This document shows, in pieces, positions 32,026-39,623 of a stretch of 64,000 nt of DNA. Source of the DNA: JAJAZB01 sp965249815 (GTDB lineage Bacteria > Bacteroidota > Bacteroidia > Cytophagales > Spirosomataceae); NCBI GenBank assembly GCA_965249815.1, contig CBDFMV010000003.1, positions 2,046,001 through 2,110,000 of the forward strand. The letters are read 5' to 3'. Every line of letters starts with the position of its first letter. The first letter of the stretch is position 1. The translations under genes were made by a program, and so were the position numbers. The notes below the pieces were generated by a model. That model was given only the letters and a program-made list of their open reading frames with translations. It made no database searches and had not been told where the DNA came from.

Positions 32026-32892
32026 ATGAATAAATCCTTCGTTATCGTATTGGTTACTGCGCTGGTCGCGGTGGGCGCTTTGTACAGCCTACCCCAGAGC
32101 GTCGTGCCCGACGACAAACGAAGCAACGCCGCCGCCACCTCGGGCGCGACCGTGACGGAGCAGCCGGAAGGGCAGCCGGAAGGGCAGCCGGCCAAAGCCA
32201 CGCCGAAAACGGCCCCTTCCCAACACGTTCAGGTGCTTTCGGGCGAAGACCAGCAGCGGCTCGACGCCCTGCGCGGTAAATTTGACCGGGCCGCCGGGAC
32301 CGAAAAAGCCAGCCTGGCCGGGCAACTCAGCGCGCTGCTGACCACGCTCAGCCGGTACGACAGCGCCGCCTACTACGCCGAACAGGCCGCGCTGCTCGAA
32401 CCAACCCCGGAGCATTGGCTCCAGGCGGGTGACCGCTACTACCAGGCGTTCACCTTCGCCATCGACGAAGCCAAAGGGGCGCAATTGGGCGAAAAAACAC
32501 GGGCCTTTTACGGCAAAGTGCTGGAGCAGAACCCCGACTTGCCGACGGTGAAAACCAACCTCGCCATGACGTACATGGCCACGGCCACGCCCATGAAAGG
32601 CATCGCGCTGCTCCGCGAAGTGCTCGACGCCGACCCCGACAACGAAGGGGCGCTGTTTAACCTCGGCCTGCTTTCGATGCGCTCCAACCAGTACGCCAAA
32701 GCGGCCGAACGGTTCGAGCGCATCCTGCGTAGCCACCCCCAGAACGCCCGGGCGCAATTTTACCTCGGCATCAGTTACGCCGAACTGGGCCGAAAAGACG
32801 ACGCCCGGCGCTGGTTGACGTCGGTGAAGAAACTGGAAAAAGACCCCACCGTGCAGGCGGGGGTCGATGAGTACCTGAAGAAACTGGAGTAG
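32026..32892 (+). CDS. Membrane-anchored TPR protein
   Basis: 288 residues. N-terminal hydrophobic helix (FVIVLVTALVAVGALYSL), a low-complexity linker with a 12-base tandem repeat encoding EGQP units, then four to five tetratricopeptide repeats (YAEQAALLEPTPEHWLQAG; LNPDL/NPDLPTVKTNLAMTYMA-type; ALFNLGLLSMRSNQYAKAA; AQFYLGISYAELGRKDDA). A protein-interaction scaffold facing the periplasm. Conserved between HU and RNase G in this phylum; its exact role is not known. Confidence 0.85.
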   Translation: MNKSFVIVLVTALVAVGALYSLPQSVVPDDKRSNAAATSGATVTEQPEGQPEGQPAKATPKTAPSQHVQVLSGEDQQRLDALRGKFDRAAGTEKASLAGQLSALLTTLSRYDSAAYYAEQAALLEPTPEHWLQAGDRYYQAFTFAIDEAKGAQLGEKTRAFYGKVLEQNPDLPTVKTNLAMTYMATATPMKGIALLREVLDADPDNEGALFNLGLLSMRSNQYAKAAERFERILRSHPQNARAQFYLGISYAELGRKDDARRWLTSVKKLEKDPTVQAGVDEYLKKLE

Positions 32893-33008
32893 GCGGTACG
32901 CAGTTGGCAGGTGGCAGCAAAAGGCCACGCGACTGAAATGCCAGCGTTAAAACAAAGTCAGTCTTCGGCGGCTGACGACTTTTCAAAAACACTTTAACAC
33001 TTAACACC

Positions 33009-33098
33009 ATGCCTTGCGGTAAAAAACGGAAACGTCACAAGATTGCTACGCACAAGCGCAAAAAGCGCCTTCGGAAGAATCGGCACAAGAAGAAATAA
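33009..33098 (+). CDS. 29-residue highly basic protein (AURKAIP1/COX24-domain type, probably ribosomal)
   Basis: Begins MPCGKKRKRHKIATHKRKK and ends KNRHKKK; more than half Lys/Arg/His. In Bacteroidota genomes a protein of this type, annotated as AURKAIP1/COX24 domain-containing, precedes the RNase E/G gene. The family includes mitochondrial ribosomal protein mS38. It may be a small ribosomal protein, perhaps the additional one described in the Flavobacterium ribosome (bL38); that link is from memory and unverified. Too short for routine gene calling. Confidence 0.75.
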   Translation: MPCGKKRKRHKIATHKRKKRLRKNRHKKK

Positions 33099-33500
33099 GC
33101 CGTTTCTGGTTGTACGGAAAAGCACTGGTTATCAACGTTTCAGGTCTGCGGCCTACCTTCGCCGGGCCTGGAACGTTAAACCGTTTCTAAACTTTCCCGT
33201 TCGACAGGCGCTTTTCCTTCCGGCTGCTCCCGAGTACGCGAGCGGCCTTTTTGTGAAACGACCATCCACTTTGGAGTGACGGAGCGGCGGAACGGCCTCG
33301 GTAGCAGGGGACGAAACTCATTAATTAAAAACAAGAAATAAGCAATGAAAAAGTAAAAGGGCAGTCCCTTCCTCATTCCTTGTTTTCACTCCGCCGCGGC
33401 GGACCGTCTTGTTTTTACTTCTCTGATTCTCTTGTAGCGGGTCTCCTCGCGCGCCCAAGCCCTTCTTTCTTCTGCACTCCTCTAAACGCAGCAATCACCG
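33099..33500. other. Long leader region of RNase G, no gene found
   Basis: 402 bases without a credible frame. Contents: an imperfect inverted repeat AACGTTTCAGG / CCTGGAACGTT (about 33136-33180) and a perfect 14-bp palindrome TCCGCCGCGGCGGA (33390-33403) with AT-rich flanks. RNase E/G genes often autoregulate through their 5' leader, so this may be the cleavage-sensitive leader; that is inference. Confidence 0.45.
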
Positions 33501-35057
33501 GTGAGTAAAGAATTAATCATCAATTCTACTCCCAAAGGTGATCGGATCGCTCTTTTGCAAGACAAAAGAATCCTGGAGTATCACCTTGAAGAAGCAGAAG
33601 AACATTTTTCGGTCGGCGACATCTACCTCGGAACGGTCAAAAAACTGGTTTCGGGCCTGAACGCCGCCTTTATCGACATCGGGTACGAGAAAGACGCTTT
33701 TTTGCACTACCTCGACCTGGGGCAGAATATCAATTCGCTCAACAAGTTTTCCCGCGAGGTTATCGCCAAACGGGTCAACGACGGTTCGCTCGACGGCTTC
33801 AAAATGGAGCCGGAGATCGAAAAACACGGCAAAATCGACAAAGTTCTGACCAAAGGCAGCACCATTCTGGTGCAGGTGGTCAAGGAACCCATTTCAACCA
33901 AAGGCCCGCGTCTTTCCTGCGATCTTTCCATTGCGGGCCGGTTTCTGGTGCTGGTGCCCTTCGGCAACGGCGTCAATCTTTCCAAGAAAATCACGAGCAA
34001 AGGCGAGCGCCAGCGCCTGCAGAAACTGGTGATGGCCGTCAAGCCGCCCAACTTCGGCGTCATCGTCCGCACGGTGGCCGAGGGCAAAGACGTGGCCGAA
34101 CTCGAAGCCGACCTGCGCGGCCTCATTGCCAAGTGGACCGTGGGCATGAAAGCCCTCCGCGACGCCAAACCCCGCGACAAAATCATCGGCGAAATGAGCC
34201 GGGCCACCTCGATGCTCCGCGACATGCTCAACGACGACTTCGACAGCGTGGCGGTCGACTCGAAAGAGTTGTACGAAGAAGCCCGGGCGTACGTCCACCA
34301 GATCGCGCCGGAAAAAGAGCGGATCGTCAAACTGCATTCGGGAAAAAATAAGATTTTCGAGCAGTTCGGCATCGAGAAGCAACTCAAAATGCTCTTTGGC
34401 CGGTCGGTGAGTTTGCCCGGCGGCGGCTACCTCATCATCGAACACACCGAGGCGCTGCACGTCATCGACGTCAACAGCGGCAACAAATCCAATTCGCAGG
34501 AAAATCAGGAGGACACCGCGCTGAGCGTCAACATCGAGGCGGCCAAGGAAATCGCCCGGCAATTGCGCCTGCGCGACATGGGCGGCATCATCGTGATCGA
34601 TTTTATCGACATGAAAAAGCCGGAGAACAAAAAGGCGATTCAGGACATCATGCGCGATGAAATGAAGACGGACCGCTCGAAGTTCACCATTCTGCCCCTG
34701 ACGAAGTTCGGCCTGATGCAGATTACCCGCCAGCGCGTAAGGCCCGAAATGAACATCAAAACCGTGGAGGTGTGCCCCACCTGCGGCGGCACGGGCACGA
34801 TTTCGGCCAGCATTGCCGTGTCGGACACCATCGAACACAACCTGGAATACGTGCTCAGCCGCCAGAACGAGAAGGGCGTCAGCATCGTGCTACACCCGTA
34901 CCTGCACGCCTACTTCACGGCGGGCTTTCCGTCGAAGCGGGTGCGGTGGTTCTGGAAATACAAAACGTGGGTGAACCTCATCAAGGATACCTCGCTGGGG
35001 ATGATGGAGTTTCACCTCCACAACAAACAGGGCGAGGAAATCGAAATTCAGCCCTGA
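33501..35057 (+). CDS. rng: Ribonuclease E/G
   Basis: Endoribonuclease for rRNA maturation and mRNA decay. 518 residues, the short RNase G form. Starts at a GTG (33501). N-terminal S1 domain (about 36-130, DIYLGTVKKLVSGLNAAFIDIGYEKDAFLHY), DNase I-like catalytic core with the metal-binding Asp in HVIDVNSG and VIDFIDM, Zn-link CPTCGGTG (about 425). No long C-terminal scaffold, so no RNase E-type degradosome arm. A terminator follows. Confidence 0.95.
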   Translation: MSKELIINSTPKGDRIALLQDKRILEYHLEEAEEHFSVGDIYLGTVKKLVSGLNAAFIDIGYEKDAFLHYLDLGQNINSLNKFSREVIAKRVNDGSLDGFKMEPEIEKHGKIDKVLTKGSTILVQVVKEPISTKGPRLSCDLSIAGRFLVLVPFGNGVNLSKKITSKGERQRLQKLVMAVKPPNFGVIVRTVAEGKDVAELEADLRGLIAKWTVGMKALRDAKPRDKIIGEMSRATSMLRDMLNDDFDSVAVDSKELYEEARAYVHQIAPEKERIVKLHSGKNKIFEQFGIEKQLKMLFGRSVSLPGGGYLIIEHTEALHVIDVNSGNKSNSQENQEDTALSVNIEAAKEIARQLRLRDMGGIIVIDFIDMKKPENKKAIQDIMRDEMKTDRSKFTILPLTKFGLMQITRQRVRPEMNIKTVEVCPTCGGTGTISASIAVSDTIEHNLEYVLSRQNEKGVSIVLHPYLHAYFTAGFPSKRVRWFWKYKTWVNLIKDTSLGMMEFHLHNKQGEEIEIQP

Positions 35058-35084
35058 CTTCCCTCCGTCTGCCGATTTTAGGAG

Positions 35085-35109
35085 CCGCCCTGGTTGGGGC
35101 GGTTTTTTT
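35085..35109 (+). terminator. Terminator after RNase G
   Basis: Stem CCGCCC / GGGCGG with a 6-base loop, followed by TTTTTTT (35103-35109). Confidence 0.85.
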
Positions 35110-35149
35110 GTTTCAGTCAGGTGAGAAAAAATCGGTTAAAGGGGCCGGT

Positions 35150-35848
35150 TCAATTCGAGTTCTTAGTGTCGCGGTCGGCTCCCAGCCTCCCCACCAAATC
35201 CTTCAGAAACTGCGCCACTTTTTCTTCCCCCTTCGTCTGACCGAAGTCAGTCAGCGAGGGCAGGTGTTCCATGAAAAAAAACTGGTGGTGGGCCATTTCC
35301 AGCATCGTCGAGGCCAGCGACCGGGGGAAGGGATACATCGGCTCCACCTCACTCACGACGTCGGCGATTTTCCCGCACAACTCTTTGTAAGGACGGAAAA
35401 GATGGAACTGGTTGTCTTCGTCTACCCGGCTGGTGAGGTAGGCTTTGCTGCCTTCCTTCACGATGAGGTTGCGCAGCAGGTTGTCCTGCGTCCAGTACTC
35501 TTCGGTGGGGGTTGCCTTGCGCTGGGCGGTGATGACGTCCACCACGATGTCGAGCCGCTTCCGGGGCGAATCCACGTTTTGCGTCAGGATGAACACCTGC
35601 GAATCGAGCCAGCGCCAGTACCACTCGAAGTAATACTGAAGCAGTCGGTTTTTGCTTTCAAAATAGCGGTACAGGCTCGATTCGTTGGTTTGCAGGGCCG
35701 AAGCCAGCTTCTTCATCGTGAATTCTTCCAGCCCCAGCGTGTGCATCAGTTCCATGCCCGTCCGCAGGATTCGGCGGCCTAAGTCGCTGTCCTGCGGGTC
35801 GCGGAGGTAGAGTTTTTCGTTGGCTTTAAACGATAAGGCCCAGCTCAT
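35150..35848 (-). CDS. TetR/AcrR-family regulator
   Basis: 232 residues from MSWALSFK. The N-terminal HTH (GMELMHTLGLEEFTMKKLASALQTNESSLYRYFESKNRLL, about 30-70) is a typical TetR recognition helix; the rest is an all-helical ligand domain. Divergent from icd with about 120 bases between starts, so it may control itself and possibly icd, but TetR proteins often act on distant genes. Ligand unknown. Confidence 0.88.
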   Translation of the reverse strand: MSWALSFKANEKLYLRDPQDSDLGRRILRTGMELMHTLGLEEFTMKKLASALQTNESSLYRYFESKNRLLQYYFEWYWRWLDSQVFILTQNVDSPRKRLDIVVDVITAQRKATPTEEYWTQDNLLRNLIVKEGSKAYLTSRVDEDNQFHLFRPYKELCGKIADVVSEVEPMYPFPRSLASTMLEMAHHQFFFMEHLPSLTDFGQTKGEEKVAQFLKDLVGRLGADRDTKNSN

Positions 35849-35969
35849 TCGGGGTGCGGCTTGGTGAAGACGCAAAGCTACGGAATTGAAGTAATGCTAA
35901 AAATTTTGAAAGCAATACTTTTATTTACGAAACATACACTTTTGTTTTGTGCCCGAAATCAAGACAAAC

Positions 35970-37415
35970 ATGGCAAAAACACCGATTACCGTGGCGTACG
36001 GGGATGGCATCGGCCCCGAAATCATGCAGGCCACGCTTAGCATCCTCCAGGCGGCGGGTGCCCAACTCGACATCGAGACCATCGAAATTGGCGAAAAAGT
36101 GTACCTCAGCGGCAATGCCGCCGGAATTGCCCCTTCGGCCTGGGAATCGCTCCGCCGCACGAAGGTGTTCCTGAAAGCGCCCATCACCACGCCCCAGGGG
36201 GGAGGCTTCAAAAGCCTCAACGTCACCACCCGAAAAATGCTCGGCCTCTACGCCAACGTGCGGCCCTGCGTGTCATATTCGCCGTTTGTCGAGACGAAGC
36301 ACCCGAAGATGGACGTGGTCATCGTGCGCGAAAACGAGGAAGACCTCTACGCGGGCATCGAGCACCAGCAAACGCCCGAAGTGGTGCAGTGTCTGAAGCT
36401 GATTTCGCGCCCCGGCACCGAAAAAATCGTCCGGTACGCCTTCGAGTACGCCCGGCGCTACGGCCGGAAAAAGGTGACTTGTTTCACCAAAGACAACATC
36501 ATGAAGCAGACCGACGGGCTGTTTCACAAAGTGTTTGACGAAATCGCCGCCGAGTACCCCGACCTCGAAAACGAACACTGGATTGTGGACATCGGCGCGG
36601 CCAAACTCGCCGACACGCCCGAAGTTTTCGACGTCATCGTGATGCCTAACCTCTACGGCGACATCCTCTCCGACGTGGCCGCGCAGATTGCCGGGTCGGT
36701 GGGTCTGGCCGGGAGCTGCAACATCGGCGAGGAAGTGGCCATGTTCGAGGCCATCCACGGCTCGGCCCCGCGCCGGGCGGGTCAGAATCTGGCCAACCCG
36801 TCGGGGCTGTTGCTCGGCGCGGTGATGATGCTCGTGCACATCGGGCAGGGCGAGGTGGCCGAACGGGTGCACAACGCCTGGTTGAAAACGCTGGAGGACG
36901 GCGTGCACACCTACGACATTTTCGAGGAAGGCGTTAGTCAGGAAAAAGTGGGTACGCGTGAATTTGCCGAGGCCGTCATTGCCCGCATGGGTCAACTGCC
37001 AGCGAAGCTAAAGCCCGTCAGTTACGCCAACGCGACCGAGGCGGGGATTCAGGTCAAACTCAAGCCCGCCGTGCCGGTTGCCATCGAAACCGTCGGCGTG
37101 GATGTGTTCCTCTACCACAACGACCGTGACCCCAACCAACTCGGCGAAGCGCTGAAAAACTACACGGCGGGCAATATGCACCTGACCATGATCACCAACC
37201 GGGGCGTGAAAGTATGGCCCGACGGCTTCGCCGAAACCTTCTGCACCGACCACTGGCGCTGCCGGTTCAAGTCGGAAGCGTACGAACCATCGACCTACCA
37301 GGACATCATCCGCCTCCAGCAGCAACTCACCGAGGCCGGTTTTAGCATCATCAAAACCGAAAACCTCTGCACCTTCGACGGCCAGCCGGTTTTCTCGGCA
37401 GGGCAGGGCGCGTAG
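35970..37415 (+). CDS. icd: NADP-type isocitrate dehydrogenase with C-terminal extension
   Basis: TCA-cycle enzyme, isocitrate to 2-oxoglutarate. 481 residues from the ATG at 35970; a GTG seven codons earlier is less likely. The isopropylmalate/isocitrate dehydrogenase fold is clear: AYGDGIGPEI, ENEEDLYAGIE, NLYGDILSDVAAQIAGSVG, IHGSAPRRAG. After about residue 330 comes an extra C-terminal domain of about 140 residues, as in the Thermus and alphaproteobacterial long form, so this belongs to that subtype rather than the short E. coli type. Its stop lies four bases before a heptamer array. Confidence 0.9.
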   Translation: MAKTPITVAYGDGIGPEIMQATLSILQAAGAQLDIETIEIGEKVYLSGNAAGIAPSAWESLRRTKVFLKAPITTPQGGGFKSLNVTTRKMLGLYANVRPCVSYSPFVETKHPKMDVVIVRENEEDLYAGIEHQQTPEVVQCLKLISRPGTEKIVRYAFEYARRYGRKKVTCFTKDNIMKQTDGLFHKVFDEIAAEYPDLENEHWIVDIGAAKLADTPEVFDVIVMPNLYGDILSDVAAQIAGSVGLAGSCNIGEEVAMFEAIHGSAPRRAGQNLANPSGLLLGAVMMLVHIGQGEVAERVHNAWLKTLEDGVHTYDIFEEGVSQEKVGTREFAEAVIARMGQLPAKLKPVSYANATEAGIQVKLKPAVPVAIETVGVDVFLYHNDRDPNQLGEALKNYTAGNMHLTMITNRGVKVWPDGFAETFCTDHWRCRFKSEAYEPSTYQDIIRLQQQLTEAGFSIIKTENLCTFDGQPVFSAGQGA

Positions 37416-37419
37416 ACGG

Positions 37420-37485
37420 GTTTAAGGTTTAACGTTTAAGGTTCGACGTTAAATCTTGCGCGTTAAACGTCGAACCTTAAACGAC
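37420..37485. repeat. Heptamer-array inverted repeat downstream of icd
   Basis: Left arm is five 7-bp units of type GTTTAAG/GTTCGAC (37420-37454); right arm (about 37461-37485) is the complement of the same units. A 17-bp core (GTTTAAGGTTCGACGTT) pairs perfectly. Fills the gap from the icd stop to 7 bases before the next ATG. Confidence 0.9.
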
Positions 37486-37492
37486 TTTTCCC

Positions 37493-37765
37493 ATGAAAAA
37501 CGAAATCACGCTGCACCTCGTCAACGGGAGGTTCGAGGTACCCGAAGCCCAGCCCATTCTGACCGAAATGGTCAACGCCAAGTTGCAGCACCACGCCCGC
37601 AAACTGACCCGCCACGCCACGACGGAGGAAGACGTCAAGTCGTCGGAAACGCGCATCAAGTCGCTGGAAGCCGACCTGCGCGAGGTGCTGCGGTTCCTGC
37701 GGGAAGTGGACCAGCGCGGTGGCCGGGTGGACATCGAAGGTACGCTGGTGTTGAGGGAAGTCTGA
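37493..37765 (+). CDS. Conserved-looking small coiled-coil protein
   Basis: 90 residues. N-terminal beta strands (MKNEITLHLVNGRFEVPEAQ) then a long helix with heptad character (SSETRIKSLEADLREVLRFLREVDQRGG). No membrane segment or known motif. Placed between a word-array repeat and a strong terminator, so it is expressed as a short unit. Function unknown. Confidence 0.6.
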   Translation: MKNEITLHLVNGRFEVPEAQPILTEMVNAKLQHHARKLTRHATTEEDVKSSETRIKSLEADLREVLRFLREVDQRGGRVDIEGTLVLREV

Positions 37766-37771
37766 AAAACG

Positions 37772-37806
37772 AAGCCCGGTCCGCATTTGCTGACCGGGCT
37801 TTTTTC
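37772..37806. terminator. Bidirectional terminator between convergent genes
   Basis: 10-bp perfect stem AAGCCCGGTC / GACCGGGCTT with 10-base loop and TTTTTT; A-rich on the left, so usable from both strands. Confidence 0.85.
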
Positions 37807-37818
37807 AAAATACTCCCG

Positions 37819-39465
37819 TTACTTGCCTGCCTTCGGGTCCGTTGGTTTGTCTTTTTTCTCCCGCACGGTCGGGTACTTGATGCCCAACTGCTCCAGGTAG
37901 CTTTTGTACTTGCTGGGGTCGTAGTAAAATCTCTGCATGTCGGGCCGGAATTGTTCCATAATTTTCGTGTTGAGGCCAATGGCAGGCTTGTCGTTGGGGC
38001 CGACGAGCGGGCTGTATTTCACCTCTTTGGTCTGCACGGTGGTGTAATACTCCCAGGCTTTTTTCAGCAAATCAGGTTTTACCAACAGGTCGAGCAGGGT
38101 CATGGCCTCGGTTTTAGCCCCAGCGGTGATGCCCTTGTGGGCAATGGGCGTGGCCATCGAAATGGCGTTGGCCCAGTGGTGGCCCGGCAGGCCGGGGATG
38201 TTGGACGGATAATTCAGAACGACCGTCGGCAGCGCCCAGGAAATATCGGCGATGTCGTCGGAGCCGCCGCCCATCGACACCACGGGCGGTTCGATGCCCG
38301 TCGAATCGAGTTTCAGGGCCAAGCCGGTTTTCACCGGCGAAAGCAGTTCTTCCTGCGTGGCTTTCGCCAAAAGTTGGTCCTCTGCTGACCAGGTGGGCAG
38401 GCCCACGCGTTCGATGTTCCGGTACATGGCCTCGGCGATGGGCTTGCTGAAGTGCCCCGGCCAGGCGCTGCCCAGGATTTCGTAGGTGAACTTCGTGTCG
38501 GTCATCATGGCTGCGCCGCTGGCGATTTTCACGCCAAAATCGAAGAGTTCTTTCACGCGTTCGTAGGTCCGCTCACGGAAATAGTACCAGACCGACGCCT
38601 TCGAAGGCACCACGTTGGGCTGGTCGCCGCCGTCGACGATGACGTAGTGCGAGCGTTGGGTGGGAAGCAGGTGTTCGCGCTTGAAATTCCAGCCGACGTT
38701 CATCAATTCAACGGCGTCGAGCGCACTGCGGCCCCGCCAGGGATTCATCGCGGCGTGGGCGGCGGCTCCTTCAAAGTTGAATTTCACCGACACGATGCCG
38801 TTGTAGCCCACATCGCCGTATTTCACGTTGAGGTTGTTACCAACGTGAGTGAAAATGCAGGCGTCAATGTCCTTGAAATAGCCGTCGCGGACGTAGTACG
38901 CCTTCGTGCCGACCTGCTCCTCGGCCACGCCGGGCCAGAGCATGAGCGTGCCGGCGATTTTCTCCCGTTCCATTACTTTTTTCAGCGCCAGTATTGCCGT
39001 GACGTTGAGCGGCTGGCCCGAATTATGGCCCTCGCCGTGGCCGGGTGCGCCCTCGACGATGGGGTCGTGGTAGGCCACGCCGGGTTTTTGGGAAGCTTTC
39101 GGAATGCAGTCGATGTCGGAGCCGACGGCGATTTTGGGTTTGCCGCTTCCCCAGGTGGCCGTCCAGGCGGTGGGAATCCCGGCGATGCCTTTTTGGATGG
39201 TGAAGCCGTTTTTCTCCAGAATTCCGGTGAGGTATTTCGAGGTTTCTTCTTCCTGAAAACCCAGTTCGGCGAAACTGAAAATCATGTCGTTCATCTCAGC
39301 GGAGAAGCCCTGCATCTTGTCGATTTCCGACACGAGTTCGGCCTTGAGCGCTTCCAGTTTCTTTTCAGGAATGAGCAGCGTTTCCGGCGGCGTTTTGTCC
39401 TTTTTCTGGGCCAGACCGCTCAGCACAAGGCTGAGCGCGAGGAGGGTGAACAGGATTTTTTTCAT
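37819..39465 (-). CDS. Exported M20-family amidohydrolase (AbgB-like)
   Basis: 548 residues with a signal peptide (MKKILFTLLALSLVLSGLAQ). M20/AbgB-type metallopeptidase: AVGSDIDCIP (metal Asp), GHGEGHNSG with a metal His, AEEQVGTKAY (catalytic Glu pair), and a lid domain with AAAHAAMNPWRGRSALDA. Similar proteins hydrolyse aminobenzoyl-glutamate or N-acylated amino acids. The signal peptide places it in the periplasm or envelope. Substrate unknown. Confidence 0.85.
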   Translation of the reverse strand: MKKILFTLLALSLVLSGLAQKKDKTPPETLLIPEKKLEALKAELVSEIDKMQGFSAEMNDMIFSFAELGFQEEETSKYLTGILEKNGFTIQKGIAGIPTAWTATWGSGKPKIAVGSDIDCIPKASQKPGVAYHDPIVEGAPGHGEGHNSGQPLNVTAILALKKVMEREKIAGTLMLWPGVAEEQVGTKAYYVRDGYFKDIDACIFTHVGNNLNVKYGDVGYNGIVSVKFNFEGAAAHAAMNPWRGRSALDAVELMNVGWNFKREHLLPTQRSHYVIVDGGDQPNVVPSKASVWYYFRERTYERVKELFDFGVKIASGAAMMTDTKFTYEILGSAWPGHFSKPIAEAMYRNIERVGLPTWSAEDQLLAKATQEELLSPVKTGLALKLDSTGIEPPVVSMGGGSDDIADISWALPTVVLNYPSNIPGLPGHHWANAISMATPIAHKGITAGAKTEAMTLLDLLVKPDLLKKAWEYYTTVQTKEVKYSPLVGPNDKPAIGLNTKIMEQFRPDMQRFYYDPSKYKSYLEQLGIKYPTVREKKDKPTDPKAGK

Positions 39466-39482
39466 GATGGAAAAGGGTTAAA

Positions 39483-39621
39483 CGTAGCGCCGACATTCCT
39501 GTCGGCGTTCGCCCGATGGGGGCGAAATGGACTCGCGGTCAATCTACTGGCATCGCTGATACCTTTCGCCATTCCGACTGCGCGTCTGCGGTCGAACGCC
39601 GACAAGAATGTCGGCGCTACG
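39483..39621. repeat. Pair of inverted REP-like palindromes
   Basis: Left 39483-39510 and right about 39594-39621 are reverse complements with one mismatch. Each is itself a palindrome (CGCCGACA...TGTCGGCG). About 80 unique bases lie between. The right unit ends two bases before the metalloprotease stop. Unlike the other repeats here it is not built from 7-8-bp words and looks like a classic REP doublet. Confidence 0.85.
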
Positions 39622-39623
39622 CG

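Noticed and set aside
35932..35945. Perfect -7 box upstream of icd
   Set aside because: The T-rich stretch before icd (TACACTTTTG) does not match TAnnTTTG in spacing.
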